Part shown: in pieces, positions 19,444 to 28,982 of the stretch | How the letters are laid out: every line of letters begins with the position of its first letter | Numbering within the stretch: the stretch's first letter is position 1 | NCBI GenBank assembly: GCA_020637775.1 | Contig: JACKJV010000010.1 | Location: 75,552-139,551, forward strand | DNA: 64,000 nt | Source of the DNA: Brucellaceae bacterium | GTDB lineage: Bacteria; Pseudomonadota; Alphaproteobacteria; Rhizobiales; Rhizobiaceae | Direction: 5' to 3' | The notes under the pieces: model-generated | Seen by the model: the letters and a program-made list of their open reading frames with translations, nothing else | What the model was told of the DNA's origin: nothing | Databases searched by the model: none | Made by a program: the position numbers and the translations under genes

Positions 19444-21117
19444 ATGGCCAAGACCAAGGACAATGAACTCGTCTTCGCACCTTTGGGCGGCGTCGGCGAA
19501 ATCGGCATGAATTTCGCGCTTTACGGCTTCGGGCCCGCATCAAGACGGGAATGGATCATCGTCGATTGCGGCGTGACCTTTCCCGGACCCGACCTGCCGG
19601 GGGTCGATCTTGTCCTTCCCGATACCCGCTTCATAGAAAACGAAGTGAAGAACCTGCGTGGCATGGTGATCACCCATGCCCACGAGGATCACTATGGCGC
19701 GATCCTCGACATCTGGCCGAAGCTTGGCTGTCCGGTCTGGATGTCGCCCTTCACCGCGGGGCTTCTGGAGGCCAAGCGCCAGAGCGAATATCAGCGTGTC
19801 GACGTGCCCGTGAACATCTTCCGCGCCGGCCAGCCCTTCGATCTCGGTCCCTTCCGCATCGAACCGGTCCCGGTGACGCATTCCATTCCCGAACCCTATT
19901 CGCTTGCGATCACCACCGAGGCCGGCACGCTCATCCATACCGGCGACTGGAAATTCGACGCGGAGCCGGCCATCGGCCCCCTGACGGACGAAGACCGGCT
20001 GAAAGCGCTTGGCGATGCGGGCGTCCTTGCCATGATCTGCGACTCGACCAATGCCATGCGTGAAGGCGAAAGCCCGACCGAGCGCCAGGTCTGCGAAAGC
20101 CTTGAGAAGCTGATCGAGAAGGCGGCCGGGCGCGTGGTCATCACCACCTTCTCGTCCAATGTCGGGCGCATCCGCTCCATAGCCGAGGCCGCCCGTGATG
20201 CCGGCCGGCAGGTGCTCGTCATGGGGCGTTCGATGAAGCGGGTGATCGATGTGGCCACCGACCTCGGCTATCTCGACGGATTGCCGGACTTCCTCGCCGA
20301 AGAGGATTTCCAGCACATCCCGCGTGACAACGTCGTGGTGCTTTGCACCGGTAGCCAGGGAGAGCCGCGCGCCGCGCTTTCCAAGCTGGCACGGGAGGAA
20401 ATGCGCAATGTCCATCTGACCGCCGGCGACACGGTCATCTACTCCTCTCGCACCATCCCGGGCAATGAGAAGGCGATTCTTGAGGTCAAGAACCGGCTTG
20501 TCGAGATGGGCGTGAAGATCATCGAGGATGACGACGCGCTCGTGCACGTCTCCGGCCATCCGCGCCGTGGCGAATTGCGCAAGATGTATGGTCTCGTGCG
20601 TCCCCGTATCGCCGTCCCGGTCCATGGCGAGGCCCAGCATCTCGTCGCCCATGCGTCACTGGCCGCGACAATCGGCGTGCCGGAAGTGGCGTCGGTGCGC
20701 AATGGCGACATGCTCCGCCTCTGGCCTGGCAATGCCGAAATTGTCGGCGAGGTCCATCACGGGCGCACCTTCAAGGATGGCAATCTTTACGGCGACGACG
20801 AAGCGGTCGGCGTGCGCGACCGCCGCAAGCTCTCCTATGCGGGTCATGTCTGCCTGAACGCCATCCTGGACAACAAGTACGATCTGGTCGCCGATCCGGA
20901 CATCGAGGCCGTTGGCCTGCCGGAAATGGACGGGCGCGGGGAATATCTTGAGGACGTCCTTCTGGAAGCCGCGACGGGCGCGATCGAGAGCATTCCGCGC
21001 GGCAAGCGCAAGGATCTCGACCTCGTGGCCGAAAGCGCCCGGCGCGCCATCCGTGCCGAGGCGAATTCGGTCTGGGGAAAGAAGCCGATTGTCACCGTGT
21101 TCGTGACGAGAGTCTAG
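19444..21117 (+). CDS. rnj: ribonuclease J
   Basis: 557 residues of the metallo-beta-lactamase / beta-CASP family. The zinc motif HAHEDH is at residues 78-83, with further ligands in VPVTHSIPEPYS, HTGDWKFD and the late SGHPRRGELRKM (His of the beta-CASP region). RNase J combines 5' exonuclease and endonuclease activity in RNA decay and rRNA maturation; alphaproteobacteria have it alongside RNase E. ATG 19444 is preferred to a TTG six bases upstream. The C-terminal domain (from about residue 460) is present and normal. Confidence 0.95.
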   Translation: MAKTKDNELVFAPLGGVGEIGMNFALYGFGPASRREWIIVDCGVTFPGPDLPGVDLVLPDTRFIENEVKNLRGMVITHAHEDHYGAILDIWPKLGCPVWMSPFTAGLLEAKRQSEYQRVDVPVNIFRAGQPFDLGPFRIEPVPVTHSIPEPYSLAITTEAGTLIHTGDWKFDAEPAIGPLTDEDRLKALGDAGVLAMICDSTNAMREGESPTERQVCESLEKLIEKAAGRVVITTFSSNVGRIRSIAEAARDAGRQVLVMGRSMKRVIDVATDLGYLDGLPDFLAEEDFQHIPRDNVVVLCTGSQGEPRAALSKLAREEMRNVHLTAGDTVIYSSRTIPGNEKAILEVKNRLVEMGVKIIEDDDALVHVSGHPRRGELRKMYGLVRPRIAVPVHGEAQHLVAHASLAATIGVPEVASVRNGDMLRLWPGNAEIVGEVHHGRTFKDGNLYGDDEAVGVRDRRKLSYAGHVCLNAILDNKYDLVADPDIEAVGLPEMDGRGEYLEDVLLEAATGAIESIPRGKRKDLDLVAESARRAIRAEANSVWGKKPIVTVFVTRV

Positions 21118-21139
21118 CAAGGAAACGCGGATCTCGTTC

Positions 21140-21167
21140 CTCCGGCCGATTTACAGGGCGGCCGGAG
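21140..21167 (+). promoter_or_regulatory. hairpin between rnj and mce
   Basis: CTCCGGCC (21140-21147) pairs perfectly with GGCCGGAG (21160-21167) around a 12-base loop. No T run follows, so it is not a classical terminator. It may stabilise the rnj message or be a processing point ahead of mce. Confidence 0.4.
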
Positions 21168-21212
21168 CGGCTTAAGCCGGGATCGTTCCAACTTGTCTGA
21201 CGGAGAAGCCGC

Positions 21213-21617
21213 ATGCTCGGACGCCTGAACCACGTGGCCATCGCAGTGCCTGATCTTGACGCCGCCACCGCCACCTATCGCGATACGCTGGGCGGCAAGG
21301 TGAGCGCGCCGCAAGCCCTTCCCGAACACGGCGTGACCGTCGTGTTCGTGGATCTCGGCAACACCAAGGTGGAACTGCTGGAACCCCTGGGAGAGGCTTC
21401 CCCGATCGCCGCTTTCCTGGCGAAGAACCCTGCCGGCGGGATGCACCATGTCTGCTACGAGGTTGACGACATTCTGTCCGCCCGTGATCACCTGAAGGGG
21501 CAGGGCGCCCGCGTTCTGGGCGATGGCGAACCGAAGACCGGAGCCCATGGCAAGCCGGTTCTTTTCCTGCATCCCAAGGATTTCCACGGCACGCTCGTGG
21601 AACTGGAGCAGGTCTGA
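21213..21617 (+). CDS. mce: methylmalonyl-CoA epimerase
   Basis: 134 residues of the vicinal oxygen chelate superfamily, the usual size for this enzyme. The metal ligands are visible: H in MLGRLNHVAIAV, H in GGMHHVCYEV and E in GTLVELEQV. It interconverts (R)- and (S)-methylmalonyl-CoA in propionyl-CoA metabolism. It follows rnj and precedes a DUF1467 gene, the standard order in Hyphomicrobiales. GGAGAAGC before ATG 21213 serves as ribosome binding site. The distinction from other small VOC proteins rests on this neighbourhood and on the close match in the VELLEPLGEASPI region. Confidence 0.9.
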   Translation: MLGRLNHVAIAVPDLDAATATYRDTLGGKVSAPQALPEHGVTVVFVDLGNTKVELLEPLGEASPIAAFLAKNPAGGMHHVCYEVDDILSARDHLKGQGARVLGDGEPKTGAHGKPVLFLHPKDFHGTLVELEQV

Positions 21618-21714
21618 GACGGCGCGCGGCGCCAAGGGCTTTGCCATTTGCCGCCATCGACCCCATATGAATGCCCGTGGAACGGTCAACCCGGCGCGGG
21701 AGACGGAGCAAACC

Positions 21715-22002
21715 ATGCTGACGACAGTGTTATCCTATGCTGCGCTTTATTTCGTACTCTGGTGGCTGTGCCTGTTCGCGGTCATTCCCTTCAGCCTGCG
21801 CACGCAGGAGGAGGATGGCGCGGTGACGCTGGGCACCGTGGCCAGCGCGCCGAAAGGGCATCACATGCGCCGCGCCGCGCTGCGCACGACAATCGTCTCC
21901 GGACTCATCTTCGCCGCCTATCTCGGCATCACGCAGGGGCTCGGCTACTCGATCGACGACATCCCGCGCATCGTACCGAACTACGTGTACGGGGACGGAT
22001 GA
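21715..22002 (+). CDS. DUF1467 family protein
   Basis: 95 residues with two membrane helices: SYAALYFVLWWLCLFAVIPF near the N-terminus and IVSGLIFAAYLGITQGLGYS. Between them is the conserved FSLRTQEEDG. This fits DUF1467, a small inner-membrane family found almost only in alphaproteobacteria and usually encoded after mce. The function is unknown. An open frame extends upstream of ATG 21715, but GAGCAAACC before this ATG and the family length support the short form. It is convergent with the TadE-like gene that ends 20 bases away. Confidence 0.85.
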   Translation: MLTTVLSYAALYFVLWWLCLFAVIPFSLRTQEEDGAVTLGTVASAPKGHHMRRAALRTTIVSGLIFAAYLGITQGLGYSIDDIPRIVPNYVYGDG

Positions 22003-22022
22003 CGGAGCCGCGCGCCCCGGCG

Positions 22023-22724
22023 TCAACGGCTGCTCCATGAAGCGATGTCCTCGCACCAGTTCTCGATCTTGGGGCCAGTCAGGGCGATATCGGGAACATG
22101 GCGCGGAGCGAAATGGGATTTCGCCTCCTTGTAGATCAGCTTCGGCAGATAGTCCGAGATGCCAAGCCGGCCGAACAGGGAATAGGCGAAGATCCGCCCT
22201 TCCAACAGGATGTAGAACTCGCCGGGGGAGCGCAGTTCCGGCGGCATGCCGAACAATGTTCCCGGTGCTCGCCGCCTTTCGTTCCAGATATTGCTGCCGG
22301 TTCGGTGATAGGCCCATTCGACTCGGGCTTTCAGAAAGTTGGGATTGGCTTCCGGATCCGAGAGGTCGAGAACCCGCAGGCCACGAATCTGGAAACGGAA
22401 GTTTTCGCTGCCGCCGCGTGGCAGCGTTTGGTCCGCCGTATCGGTGATTGCCCAATTGCCGGTCTTGTAGCTGGTCCAGGCAATCTCGCTGATCCTGTCC
22501 AGGGTTTCGCAGGTGATCGTGCCGTCGGAGGACGCCGAGATCATGTCGCCGATGGCATAATATGCTTCGCGCGCCCGCTGGATCTGCTTGTAGACCGAGA
22601 CGAAGTCATAGGTGACGAGCATCAGGAGAGCAAAGACCGGAATGAGGATCGCCCCCTCGACGGCCACCACGCCGTCGTTCGACCGGACAAACCGGTTCAT
22701 GCGATGCAAAAGGGAGATCATCAT
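22023..22724 (-). CDS. TadE/TadG-type pilus assembly protein
   Basis: 233 residues when started at the ATG overlapping the previous stop (TGATGATG at 22726-22719). It has a single N-terminal membrane helix, GVVAVEGAILIPVFALLMLV, with the Glu typical of TadE/F pseudopilins, then a soluble periplasmic region. The alternative start 15 codons upstream lies inside the neighbouring gene. TadE and TadF are minor pseudopilins processed by TadV and needed for Flp pili. Here two such genes are coupled, opposite to a TadG-like gene. No Tad ATPase or secretin gene is in the window, so this may be a satellite tad locus. Confidence 0.8.
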   Translation of the reverse strand: MMISLLHRMNRFVRSNDGVVAVEGAILIPVFALLMLVTYDFVSVYKQIQRAREAYYAIGDMISASSDGTITCETLDRISEIAWTSYKTGNWAITDTADQTLPRGGSENFRFQIRGLRVLDLSDPEANPNFLKARVEWAYHRTGSNIWNERRRAPGTLFGMPPELRSPGEFYILLEGRIFAYSLFGRLGISDYLPKLIYKEAKSHFAPRHVPDIALTGPKIENWCEDIASWSSR

Positions 22725-23239
22725 CAGAAAGGCTCCGTCATGTAGCCCTGCGCAGCCCGCAGCATCCATGGCTTGTCGGAGTAGAGCCTGGACATCGTTT
22801 GCAGCGAAAACGGCATTTCAACCGAGATCAACTGCAACACCATTGATCTGTAGATATCCGAGGGCAGGGATTGAACCGCTGCCTGCCCGTCGATCTGAAA
22901 GGAACGGACATTGACGGAAAGGCGGTCGAGGCAGTCGCTGAACGAATATTTCGCGCAAACCTGGCGCTTGACATATTCTTCAGGTGTCCACTTCTGTTTC
23001 GTGGCTATGCCCTCGGCCTGCCCGGTGCGGATTTCGAAGGCAACCTCGCGCAAGGCACGATCCAGATCGCTCGACATCAGCATGTAGGTCATGCTTTCGA
23101 AGCTGAAAAGCAACATGAAGATGACGATCGGGCCCACCATGGCCCATTCCACTGCAACCGCGCCGCTCCGGCTGGCCATGAAGCGCCCGGCCGTCCCTCT
23201 GCCGGGCAGTCGCCTTTTCCCGTTAGTCCTGTGTTTCAT
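22724..23239 (-). CDS. TadE-like pilus assembly protein
   Basis: 171 residues. A basic N-terminus (MKHRTNGKRRLPGRG) precedes one membrane helix, SGAVAVEWAMVGPIVIFMLL, again with a Glu five residues into it, as in processed pseudopilins. The soluble part contains two cysteines (VCAKYSFSDCLD) that could form a disulfide in the periplasm. It is the first gene of the minus-strand pair, translationally coupled to the downstream TadE/TadG-type gene. A 16-base perfect palindrome lies 14 bases upstream of its start. Confidence 0.8.
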   Translation of the reverse strand: MKHRTNGKRRLPGRGTAGRFMASRSGAVAVEWAMVGPIVIFMLLFSFESMTYMLMSSDLDRALREVAFEIRTGQAEGIATKQKWTPEEYVKRQVCAKYSFSDCLDRLSVNVRSFQIDGQAAVQSLPSDIYRSMVLQLISVEMPFSLQTMSRLYSDKPWMLRAAQGYMTEPF

Positions 23240-23424
23240 CGTTCCCTGCCAATTCCTGCCGGCAGGAAACCTAGCAACGGGAAGTTCATGGATGCCTAAT
23301 ATAAAGTAGATATAAGTAATACAAGAATCGATTAATAAAAAGAAGGCAAATCACGAGAAGTAAATATTAAGTCCTGGACCGCTAGGTTTGCCGCGTGTGC
23401 ATTGGTATTGGCGGGGGCTGTGAA
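23240..23424. promoter_or_regulatory. AT-rich divergent promoter region between tadE-like and tadG-like genes
   Basis: The stretch from about 23285 to 23375 is much richer in A+T than its surroundings. It contains a perfect 16-base palindrome, TTCCTGCCGGCAGGAA, at 23253-23268 and a 9-base inverted repeat with one arm at each edge: AAACCTAGC 23267-23275 and GCTAGGTTT 23381-23389. A GANTC methylation site (GAATC) is near 23323. These look like operators or boundaries for the two divergent transcripts. No -35/-10 pair stands out clearly. Confidence 0.5.
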
Positions 23425-25122
23425 ATGGTTTCGAAAAACCTGTGGTCAGACAGGCGTGGATCGTTGCAGGTGGTGATGGCGTTGTCGGCGCTGCCGCTGC
23501 TCATGATGACAGGCATTGCCATAGACATCGGTTCTGCGCACAACCACAAGGTGGAACTTCAGACGGCGGTCGACAATGTGGCCTTGCAATTGGCAAAGCG
23601 CAGCGCCCTCAATCCGGCCATGACCACAACCGAGCTGGTCAGCGATGGCAAGGCCATGCTTGACCGCACCATTCCATTCCCAATCGATTATGCGGAATTT
23701 TCTGTCGATACGGGGGGAATCATCGTTCGAATCGACGCCTCCGTCCAATACGAGACCGCTTTCGCCGGCATTATCGGGAAGGACCGGATTGCACTACGGG
23801 CAACCGCCGACTCCCGCTTCCGCCGCAAGAACATCGAAATCGCGGTCACGGTCGACACCACGAACTCGATGGACAAGATCCTGTCCGGAAAGACCCGGCT
23901 CGAAGGCGCAAAGGAGGCGGTTCATGCGTTCACCGATGCCGTGATGACGGGAACCAACACGGCATTGAATACATCGGTGAAACTGGCGCTTGTACCTTTC
24001 GACAACCAGGTCAAGGTTCTGCAGGACGATAAAGCGCAGTGGATTGAATACGATCCACGCCGGGCGTTTTCATGGATCGACAATTTCGGGCAGTCCTCCA
24101 TCCATCGCATCTATCTTCCGAAATATACCGCTTACCTGAGCGACGGCACGCATACGGACCAGAGCATTGATCGCTGGCGGATATTCCGCAAACTGCGCCA
24201 GCACGGTGGCAACAAATATGGTTGGAACGGCTGCCTCGAAATGCGGCCGGGAAAGTATACATTTTCAGTTGCGGCGCCTGTCCGCTACGATCCGAACTCG
24301 CTTTTCACGCCGTTCCTTGCGCCCGATCAGCCCGACAATCGTGACGAATACAACAACAACAAGTCGCCCAACAGCTACCTGCCCGATCAGGGGCCGGCCT
24401 GCAATTCACCCCGCGCCCCTGAAGGCAAGGATGCCTGGGAACGCCGCGAACTCAATGTCTGCAAATATGATGACAGGGCAGGGCCCCTGCAGGTCGGGCG
24501 CTACGCGCGCTCGGACTCCTATGCCTATGTGGATGCCAATCCCAACGGGTTCTGCACCGGCAACAACCCGGTTTTTCCGCTGTCGACCGATGTGCAGGGC
24601 TTTCTTGCCGGCGTCGATGCCCTTTCGACCATCGGAAGCTGGGGTGGAACGATCATGCCGATCGGTTTCTATTGGGCATGGAACGCGCTCGACAAGGCCG
24701 AGCCGCTGCCGGAGGCCGCGCCCGCTGGCGAGGCGGACAAATACATCATCTTCCTGTCTGACGGGAAGAACTCGACGCACCCGCTCCGGTTCAACAGCTA
24801 CTCGCCCTTCGGCTATCCCGGCGACGATCGCTGGGATGCGGCGGCCGGTTTTGATGACGACGGCGACATCACCCGCGACGAGGCCCTGCACAGCATGACC
24901 TACAAGATGTGCGACGCGATCAAGGCCGATCCCGCCAACATCACCGTCTATTTCGTCTACTACCTCGACAAGTATGACGCGGAAGCCGAGAAGATCGGGA
25001 AACACTGCGCAAGCGGTGACGACAAGTTCATTGTCGCAGGCGACCGCGACAAGCTGATCGAGACATTCCGCATGATCGGCCGGGATATCTCCCGGCTGCG
25101 GCTCGTGCCCTATGACAGTTGA
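23425..25122 (+). CDS. TadG-like protein with von Willebrand factor A domain
   Basis: 565 residues. One N-terminal membrane helix (SLQVVMALSALPLLMMTGIA) follows a short basic leader, the architecture of TadG / TadE-like proteins. From about residue 145 there is a VWA domain, EIAVTVDTTNSMDKI, whose DxTxS form is close to the metal-ion-dependent adhesion site motif DxSxS; the DGKNSTHP stretch is the later part. The C-terminus ends with a Cys-containing CASGDDKFIVAG stretch and IGRDISRLRLVP, typical of the family. It would be anchored in the inner membrane with the VWA domain in the periplasm and act in Flp pilus assembly or adhesion. ATG 23425 is preferred to an earlier TGC-rich extension. Confidence 0.85.
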   Translation: MVSKNLWSDRRGSLQVVMALSALPLLMMTGIAIDIGSAHNHKVELQTAVDNVALQLAKRSALNPAMTTTELVSDGKAMLDRTIPFPIDYAEFSVDTGGIIVRIDASVQYETAFAGIIGKDRIALRATADSRFRRKNIEIAVTVDTTNSMDKILSGKTRLEGAKEAVHAFTDAVMTGTNTALNTSVKLALVPFDNQVKVLQDDKAQWIEYDPRRAFSWIDNFGQSSIHRIYLPKYTAYLSDGTHTDQSIDRWRIFRKLRQHGGNKYGWNGCLEMRPGKYTFSVAAPVRYDPNSLFTPFLAPDQPDNRDEYNNNKSPNSYLPDQGPACNSPRAPEGKDAWERRELNVCKYDDRAGPLQVGRYARSDSYAYVDANPNGFCTGNNPVFPLSTDVQGFLAGVDALSTIGSWGGTIMPIGFYWAWNALDKAEPLPEAAPAGEADKYIIFLSDGKNSTHPLRFNSYSPFGYPGDDRWDAAAGFDDDGDITRDEALHSMTYKMCDAIKADPANITVYFVYYLDKYDAEAEKIGKHCASGDDKFIVAGDRDKLIETFRMIGRDISRLRLVPYDS

Positions 25123-25234
25123 GCCAGGTGACATCAGCCCGCGCCGGCAGGGACCGGCCGGGCATGCCTGCCGTCAGCCCGCGACCAGTCCTCGGATTGA
25201 CCGGGGTCCATGGTATGACCGGCGGGTGGCAGGC
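25123..25234. other. gene-free stretch after tadG
   Basis: First part of the 481-base gap between the tadG-like gene and proS. No gene or T-rich terminator for the plus-strand gene is visible. The rest of the gap holds the minus-strand terminator and candidate RNA described next, then an unremarkable proS leader (25420-25603) with GTTGC-TGCGCT-GCAAC at about 25448-25463. Confidence 0.5.
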
Positions 25235-25261
25235 AAAAAAAAGCAAGGCCTCAAGCCTTGC
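25235..25261 (-). terminator. strong minus-strand terminator with no annotated gene upstream
   Basis: Read on the minus strand, GCAAGGC (25261-25255), loop TTGAG, GCCTTGC (25249-25243), then eight T (25242-25235). This is a textbook Rho-independent terminator, but no convincing minus-strand gene lies to its right before proS, which is on the plus strand. Confidence 0.8.
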
Positions 25262-25383
25262 CATTCAGTTACGCGTTGATCCGTTTCCGAGTTGGCGGCA
25301 GCGATTGAACGCGCCAGGATCGCATCCTCCCAAGACTTTGACCGCGTGATGAAGGACCGCTTGAAACCGCCGTCCCTTGTTGT
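25235..25383 (-). ncRNA. candidate small RNA of about 150 nt
   Basis: On the minus strand, GTGACA (25419-25414), 18 bases, TATTGT (25395-25390) make a plausible promoter. Transcription would then start near 25383 and end at the strong terminator at 25235, giving about 150 nt. An open frame across the region exists but runs through the terminator, so it does not explain it. I do not recognise an RNA family. A short peptide-coding transcript is the main alternative. Confidence 0.35.
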
Positions 25384-25603
25384 GGTGGGACAATAGACAG
25401 AAGCGTGACGGTTTGTCACCCCTTTTCTGCTTCAATTTCAATCAAATGGTTGCTGCGCTGCAACACGGGCGAGCGGCCGGCGGCGGATTCGGGTCCGGGT
25501 TTCCATTCTGCCATGAAATGGCTATGAAGCGCGTGAAAGATTCCGCAGGCTTCGGCGGGTGCCGATTCCTGCCCCTCCGATCGCCCATATCCAGGACCAT
25601 TCC

Positions 25604-26932
25604 ATGCGTCTTTCCCGCTACTTCCTTCCCATCCTCAAGGAAAATCCCCGCGAGGCGGAGATTGTCTCGCACCGCCTCATGTTGCGCGCCGGCATGATCC
25701 GCCAGCAATCGGCCGGCATCTTCTCGCTTCTGCCCCTCGGGCTGAAGGTCCTTGGCAAGGTCAATACGATCATCCGCGAGGAGCAGAACCGGGCAGGGGC
25801 CATCGAAATTCTGATGCCGACCATCCAGTCGGCAGACCTTTGGCGCGAAAGCGGCCGTTACGACGACTATGGCAAGGAGATGCTGCGCATCAAGGACCGT
25901 CACGAGCGCGACATGCTCTACGGTCCGACCAACGAGGAGATGGTGACGGACATCTTCCGCTCCTACGTCCGCTCCTACAAGGACCTGCCGCTCAATCTCT
26001 ATCACATCCAGTGGAAGTTCCGGGACGAGGTGCGCCCGCGCTTTGGCGTCATGCGCGGCCGTGAATTCCTGATGAAGGACGCCTATTCCTTCGATCTGGA
26101 CTACGAGGGCGCGCGCGCAGCCTACAATCGCATGTTCGTCGCCTATCTGCGCACCTTCGAGCGCATGGGCATGAAGGCCATTCCCATGCGGGCCGATACC
26201 GGGCCCATCGGCGGCGATCTCAGCCATGAGTTCATCATCCTTGCCGAGACCGGTGAATCCGAGGTTTTCTGCCATTCCGACTTCATGACCATGTCGGCGC
26301 CGGACGCCGACATCGATTTCACCAATGATTCCGAAATCGCAGCGGTCGTGGAACAATGGACCACGCCCTATGCCGCGACCGACGAGATGCATGACGAAGC
26401 GGCCTGGGACGCGCTGCCGGAAGGCAAGCGCATGAATGCCCGCGGTATCGAGGTCGGCCACATCTTCCATTTCGGCACCAAGTATTCCGCGCCCATGGGC
26501 GCCAGCGTCACCGGTCCCGACGGCAAAGAGCATCCTGTTTCGATGGGATCCTACGGTATCGGCCCCACACGGGTGGTTGCTGCCATCATCGAGGCGAGCC
26601 ACGATGAGAACGGCATCATCTGGCCCGATGCGGTGGCGCCTTTCGAAATGTCGATCATCAACATGAAGCCCGGCAACGAGGCCTGCGACGCTGCCAGCGA
26701 GAGGCTGTACGGCACATTGGCCGCCGCCGGGTGCGATGTGCTTTATGACGACACCGACAAGAGCGCCGGCCAGAAATTCGCCACCCATGATCTCATCGGC
26801 ATCCCGTACCAGATCATAGCCGGTCCGCGTGGCGTGGCAGCCGGCGAGGTGGAGGTGAAGAACCGGCGCAGTGGCGAGCGCGAAACCATGACCATCGATG
26901 CCGCGCTCAATCGCTTTGGCGGCCGCGCATGA
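25604..26932 (+). CDS. proS: prolyl-tRNA synthetase (short form)
   Basis: 442 residues, the class II ProRS form without the editing insertion that makes E. coli ProRS about 570 residues; alphaproteobacteria normally have this short type. Motif 2 ([21 protein letters not shown], read as two pieces) and motif 3 ([19 protein letters not shown]) are clear, and the anticodon-binding domain follows from about residue 335. It charges tRNA-Pro. ATG 25604 gives [13 protein letters not shown], the usual family start; the 15-codon upstream extension is rejected. The stop overlaps lolC by four bases. Confidence 0.96.
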   Translation: MRLSRYFLPILKENPREAEIVSHRLMLRAGMIRQQSAGIFSLLPLGLKVLGKVNTIIREEQNRAGAIEILMPTIQSADLWRESGRYDDYGKEMLRIKDRHERDMLYGPTNEEMVTDIFRSYVRSYKDLPLNLYHIQWKFRDEVRPRFGVMRGREFLMKDAYSFDLDYEGARAAYNRMFVAYLRTFERMGMKAIPMRADTGPIGGDLSHEFIILAETGESEVFCHSDFMTMSAPDADIDFTNDSEIAAVVEQWTTPYAATDEMHDEAAWDALPEGKRMNARGIEVGHIFHFGTKYSAPMGASVTGPDGKEHPVSMGSYGIGPTRVVAAIIEASHDENGIIWPDAVAPFEMSIINMKPGNEACDAASERLYGTLAAAGCDVLYDDTDKSAGQKFATHDLIGIPYQIIAGPRGVAAGEVEVKNRRSGERETMTIDAALNRFGGRA

Positions 26933-28227
26933 GCGAGACGGCAGCCTCGTCCGGACATTCGGTGCCGGCCGGCGCCGGCCCCTTTTCCGCATTCGAACGC
27001 ATGGTGGCGCTGCGCTACCTGCGGTCGCGGCGCAAGGAGACGATTGTCTCCGTCATTGCGCTGATTTCCTTCATCGGCATCATGCTGGGCGTGGCCACGC
27101 TCATCATCGTGATGGCGGTGATGAACGGGTTCCGCGTCGAGTTGCTCGACCGCATCCTTGGCGTCAACGGCCATGTCATCGTGCAGCCTGTCGACAGCCC
27201 GCTGACCGATTATGACGCCGTGGCAAACCGCATTGCGGCATTGGACGGCATTCGCGCTGCCCTGCCGCTGGTCGAGGGCCAGGCGCTTGCCTCCGGCCGT
27301 GTCGGCGCGGGCACGGGGGCGCTGGTGCGCGGCGTGCGCGACCAGGACATTCCGAGAATTCAGGCCCTGGCAGGCAATGTCCGCCAGGGCTCGCTCGACG
27401 GTTTCGAGGCCAGCGAGGGCGTGGCCATCGGCGCGCGCATGGCCGAAAACCTGGGTCTTGCCCTTGGTGACATCCTGACCCTCGTGTCTCCCGATGGTGA
27501 CGTGACGCCGATCGGCACGACGCCGCGGGTAAAGGGCTACCCGGTGGTGGCGGTCTTCGAAATCGGCATGTCGGAATACGATTCCTCCATCGTTTACATG
27601 CCCTTGTCCGAGGCCCAGCTCTATTTCAACCAGGAAAACCAGGTCCAGTCCATCGAGGTCTTCCTGGACGATCCGGATACGGTCGATACCCTGCGCACGG
27701 CCATCGAGACCGCGGCCGCCCGGCCCGTGTTCCTGTCGGATTGGCGCCAGCGCAATCGCGCCTTCTTTTCCGCCCTTCAGGTGGAGCGCAACGTCATGTT
27801 CATGATCCTGACGCTGATCGTGCTGGTGGCGGCGCTCAACATCATTTCCGGCCTCATCATGCTGGTGAAGGACAAGGGCCGCGACATCGCCATCCTTCGC
27901 ACCATGGGCGCGACATCGGGCTCGATCCTGCGCATTTTCCTGATGACCGGCTCCGCCATCGGCCTCACCGGCACGCTCGGCGGGCTGTTCCTCGGCCTGC
28001 TCGTCTGCTGGAATATCGAATCGATCCGCCAGTTCTTCTCCTGGCTGTCCGGCACGACGATTTTTGATCCCAATCTCTATTTCCTGAGCCAGCTTCCCGC
28101 CAAGATCGATGTGGGCGAAACGCTGGCGGTGCTTGTCATGGCCATGGTTCTTTCCTTCATCGCCACCATCATTCCGGCCTGGCGCGCCGCGCGCATCGAT
28201 CCGGTTGACGCCCTGAGGTACGAATGA
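26929..28227 (+). CDS. lolC: lipoprotein-releasing ABC transporter permease LolC/LolE
   Basis: 432 residues with four membrane helices: one near residues 35-65 and three in the last 150 residues, with a large periplasmic domain between. This is the LolC/E fold of type VII ABC permeases. [20 protein letters not shown] and the C-terminal [17 protein letters not shown] are typical. In alphaproteobacteria one protein usually replaces both LolC and LolE and works as a homodimer with LolD to release lipoproteins from the inner membrane to LolA. The ATG overlaps the proS stop, and the gene overlaps lolD by four bases. Confidence 0.94.
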   Translation: MSETAASSGHSVPAGAGPFSAFERMVALRYLRSRRKETIVSVIALISFIGIMLGVATLIIVMAVMNGFRVELLDRILGVNGHVIVQPVDSPLTDYDAVANRIAALDGIRAALPLVEGQALASGRVGAGTGALVRGVRDQDIPRIQALAGNVRQGSLDGFEASEGVAIGARMAENLGLALGDILTLVSPDGDVTPIGTTPRVKGYPVVAVFEIGMSEYDSSIVYMPLSEAQLYFNQENQVQSIEVFLDDPDTVDTLRTAIETAAARPVFLSDWRQRNRAFFSALQVERNVMFMILTLIVLVAALNIISGLIMLVKDKGRDIAILRTMGATSGSILRIFLMTGSAIGLTGTLGGLFLGLLVCWNIESIRQFFSWLSGTTIFDPNLYFLSQLPAKIDVGETLAVLVMAMVLSFIATIIPAWRAARIDPVDALRYE

Positions 28228-28904
28228 TGGCCGTTGCGCTGGAACTGAGGTCGGTCAGCCGCCACTATGACCAGGGGGGCAAGCGGCTCGACATCCTGCT
28301 CGACTGCGATTTCGCGCTGCATTCCGGCGAGATGGTCGCGCTCGTCGCCCCATCCGGCGCGGGCAAGTCCACGCTGCTGCACACGGCCGGTCTGCTGGAG
28401 CGCCCCGATGGCGGCGATGTCCATGTCAATGCACGTGCCTGCGGCCGTCTCAATGATGAACAACGCACCGCGATCCGGCGAAACGATATCGGCTTCGTCT
28501 ACCAGTTCCATCACCTGCTGCCGGAATTCTCCGCCCTGGAGAACATCATGATGCCCCAGCTCCTTCACGGGCTGTCACGCGCCGAAGCGGCGCAAAGGGC
28601 AGGTCAGTTGCTCGACTACATGAAGGTCGGCCATCGCGCCGATCACCGGCCCTCCGAGCTTTCCGGAGGCGAGCAGCAACGGGTTGCGATTGCGCGCGCC
28701 GTTGCCAATGCGCCGCTTGTCCTGCTGGCGGATGAACCCACCGGCAACCTGGATCCGGTCACCTCGTCCTATGTCTTCGAGGCCCTGGAGGCGCTGGTGC
28801 GCAAGTCTGGCCTGGCGGCCTTGATCGCCACCCACAATCACGAGCTTGCCAGGCGCATGGATCGCCGCGTGACGCTGAAGGACGGCAAGATCGTGCCCCT
28901 GTGA
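28224..28904 (+). CDS. lolD: lipoprotein-releasing ABC transporter ATP-binding protein LolD
   Basis: 226 residues. Walker A is [15 protein letters not shown], the signature is [16 protein letters not shown] and Walker B is [14 protein letters not shown], ending with a switch His in [11 protein letters not shown]. It powers the LolC-type permease encoded just upstream; the ATG overlaps the lolC stop. proS-lolC-lolD is a conserved order in Hyphomicrobiales. A 7-bp hairpin with an 18-base loop follows the stop (about 28923-28953) but makes a weak terminator. Confidence 0.95.
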   Translation: MMAVALELRSVSRHYDQGGKRLDILLDCDFALHSGEMVALVAPSGAGKSTLLHTAGLLERPDGGDVHVNARACGRLNDEQRTAIRRNDIGFVYQFHHLLPEFSALENIMMPQLLHGLSRAEAAQRAGQLLDYMKVGHRADHRPSELSGGEQQRVAIARAVANAPLVLLADEPTGNLDPVTSSYVFEALEALVRKSGLAALIATHNHELARRMDRRVTLKDGKIVPL

Positions 28905-28982
28905 GTTGTTGCCATCCTTGGGTTCCGGCCTGCCTGTCGCGGGCGCGGCCGGATGCACGCTACGCTTTTTGTCAATGAAATC

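Noticed and set aside
25174..25419. 81-codon minus-strand open frame between tadG-like and proS
   Set aside because: It reads straight through a strong terminator hairpin and its T run, and its start overlaps the -35 of the likely promoter; not credible as a protein.
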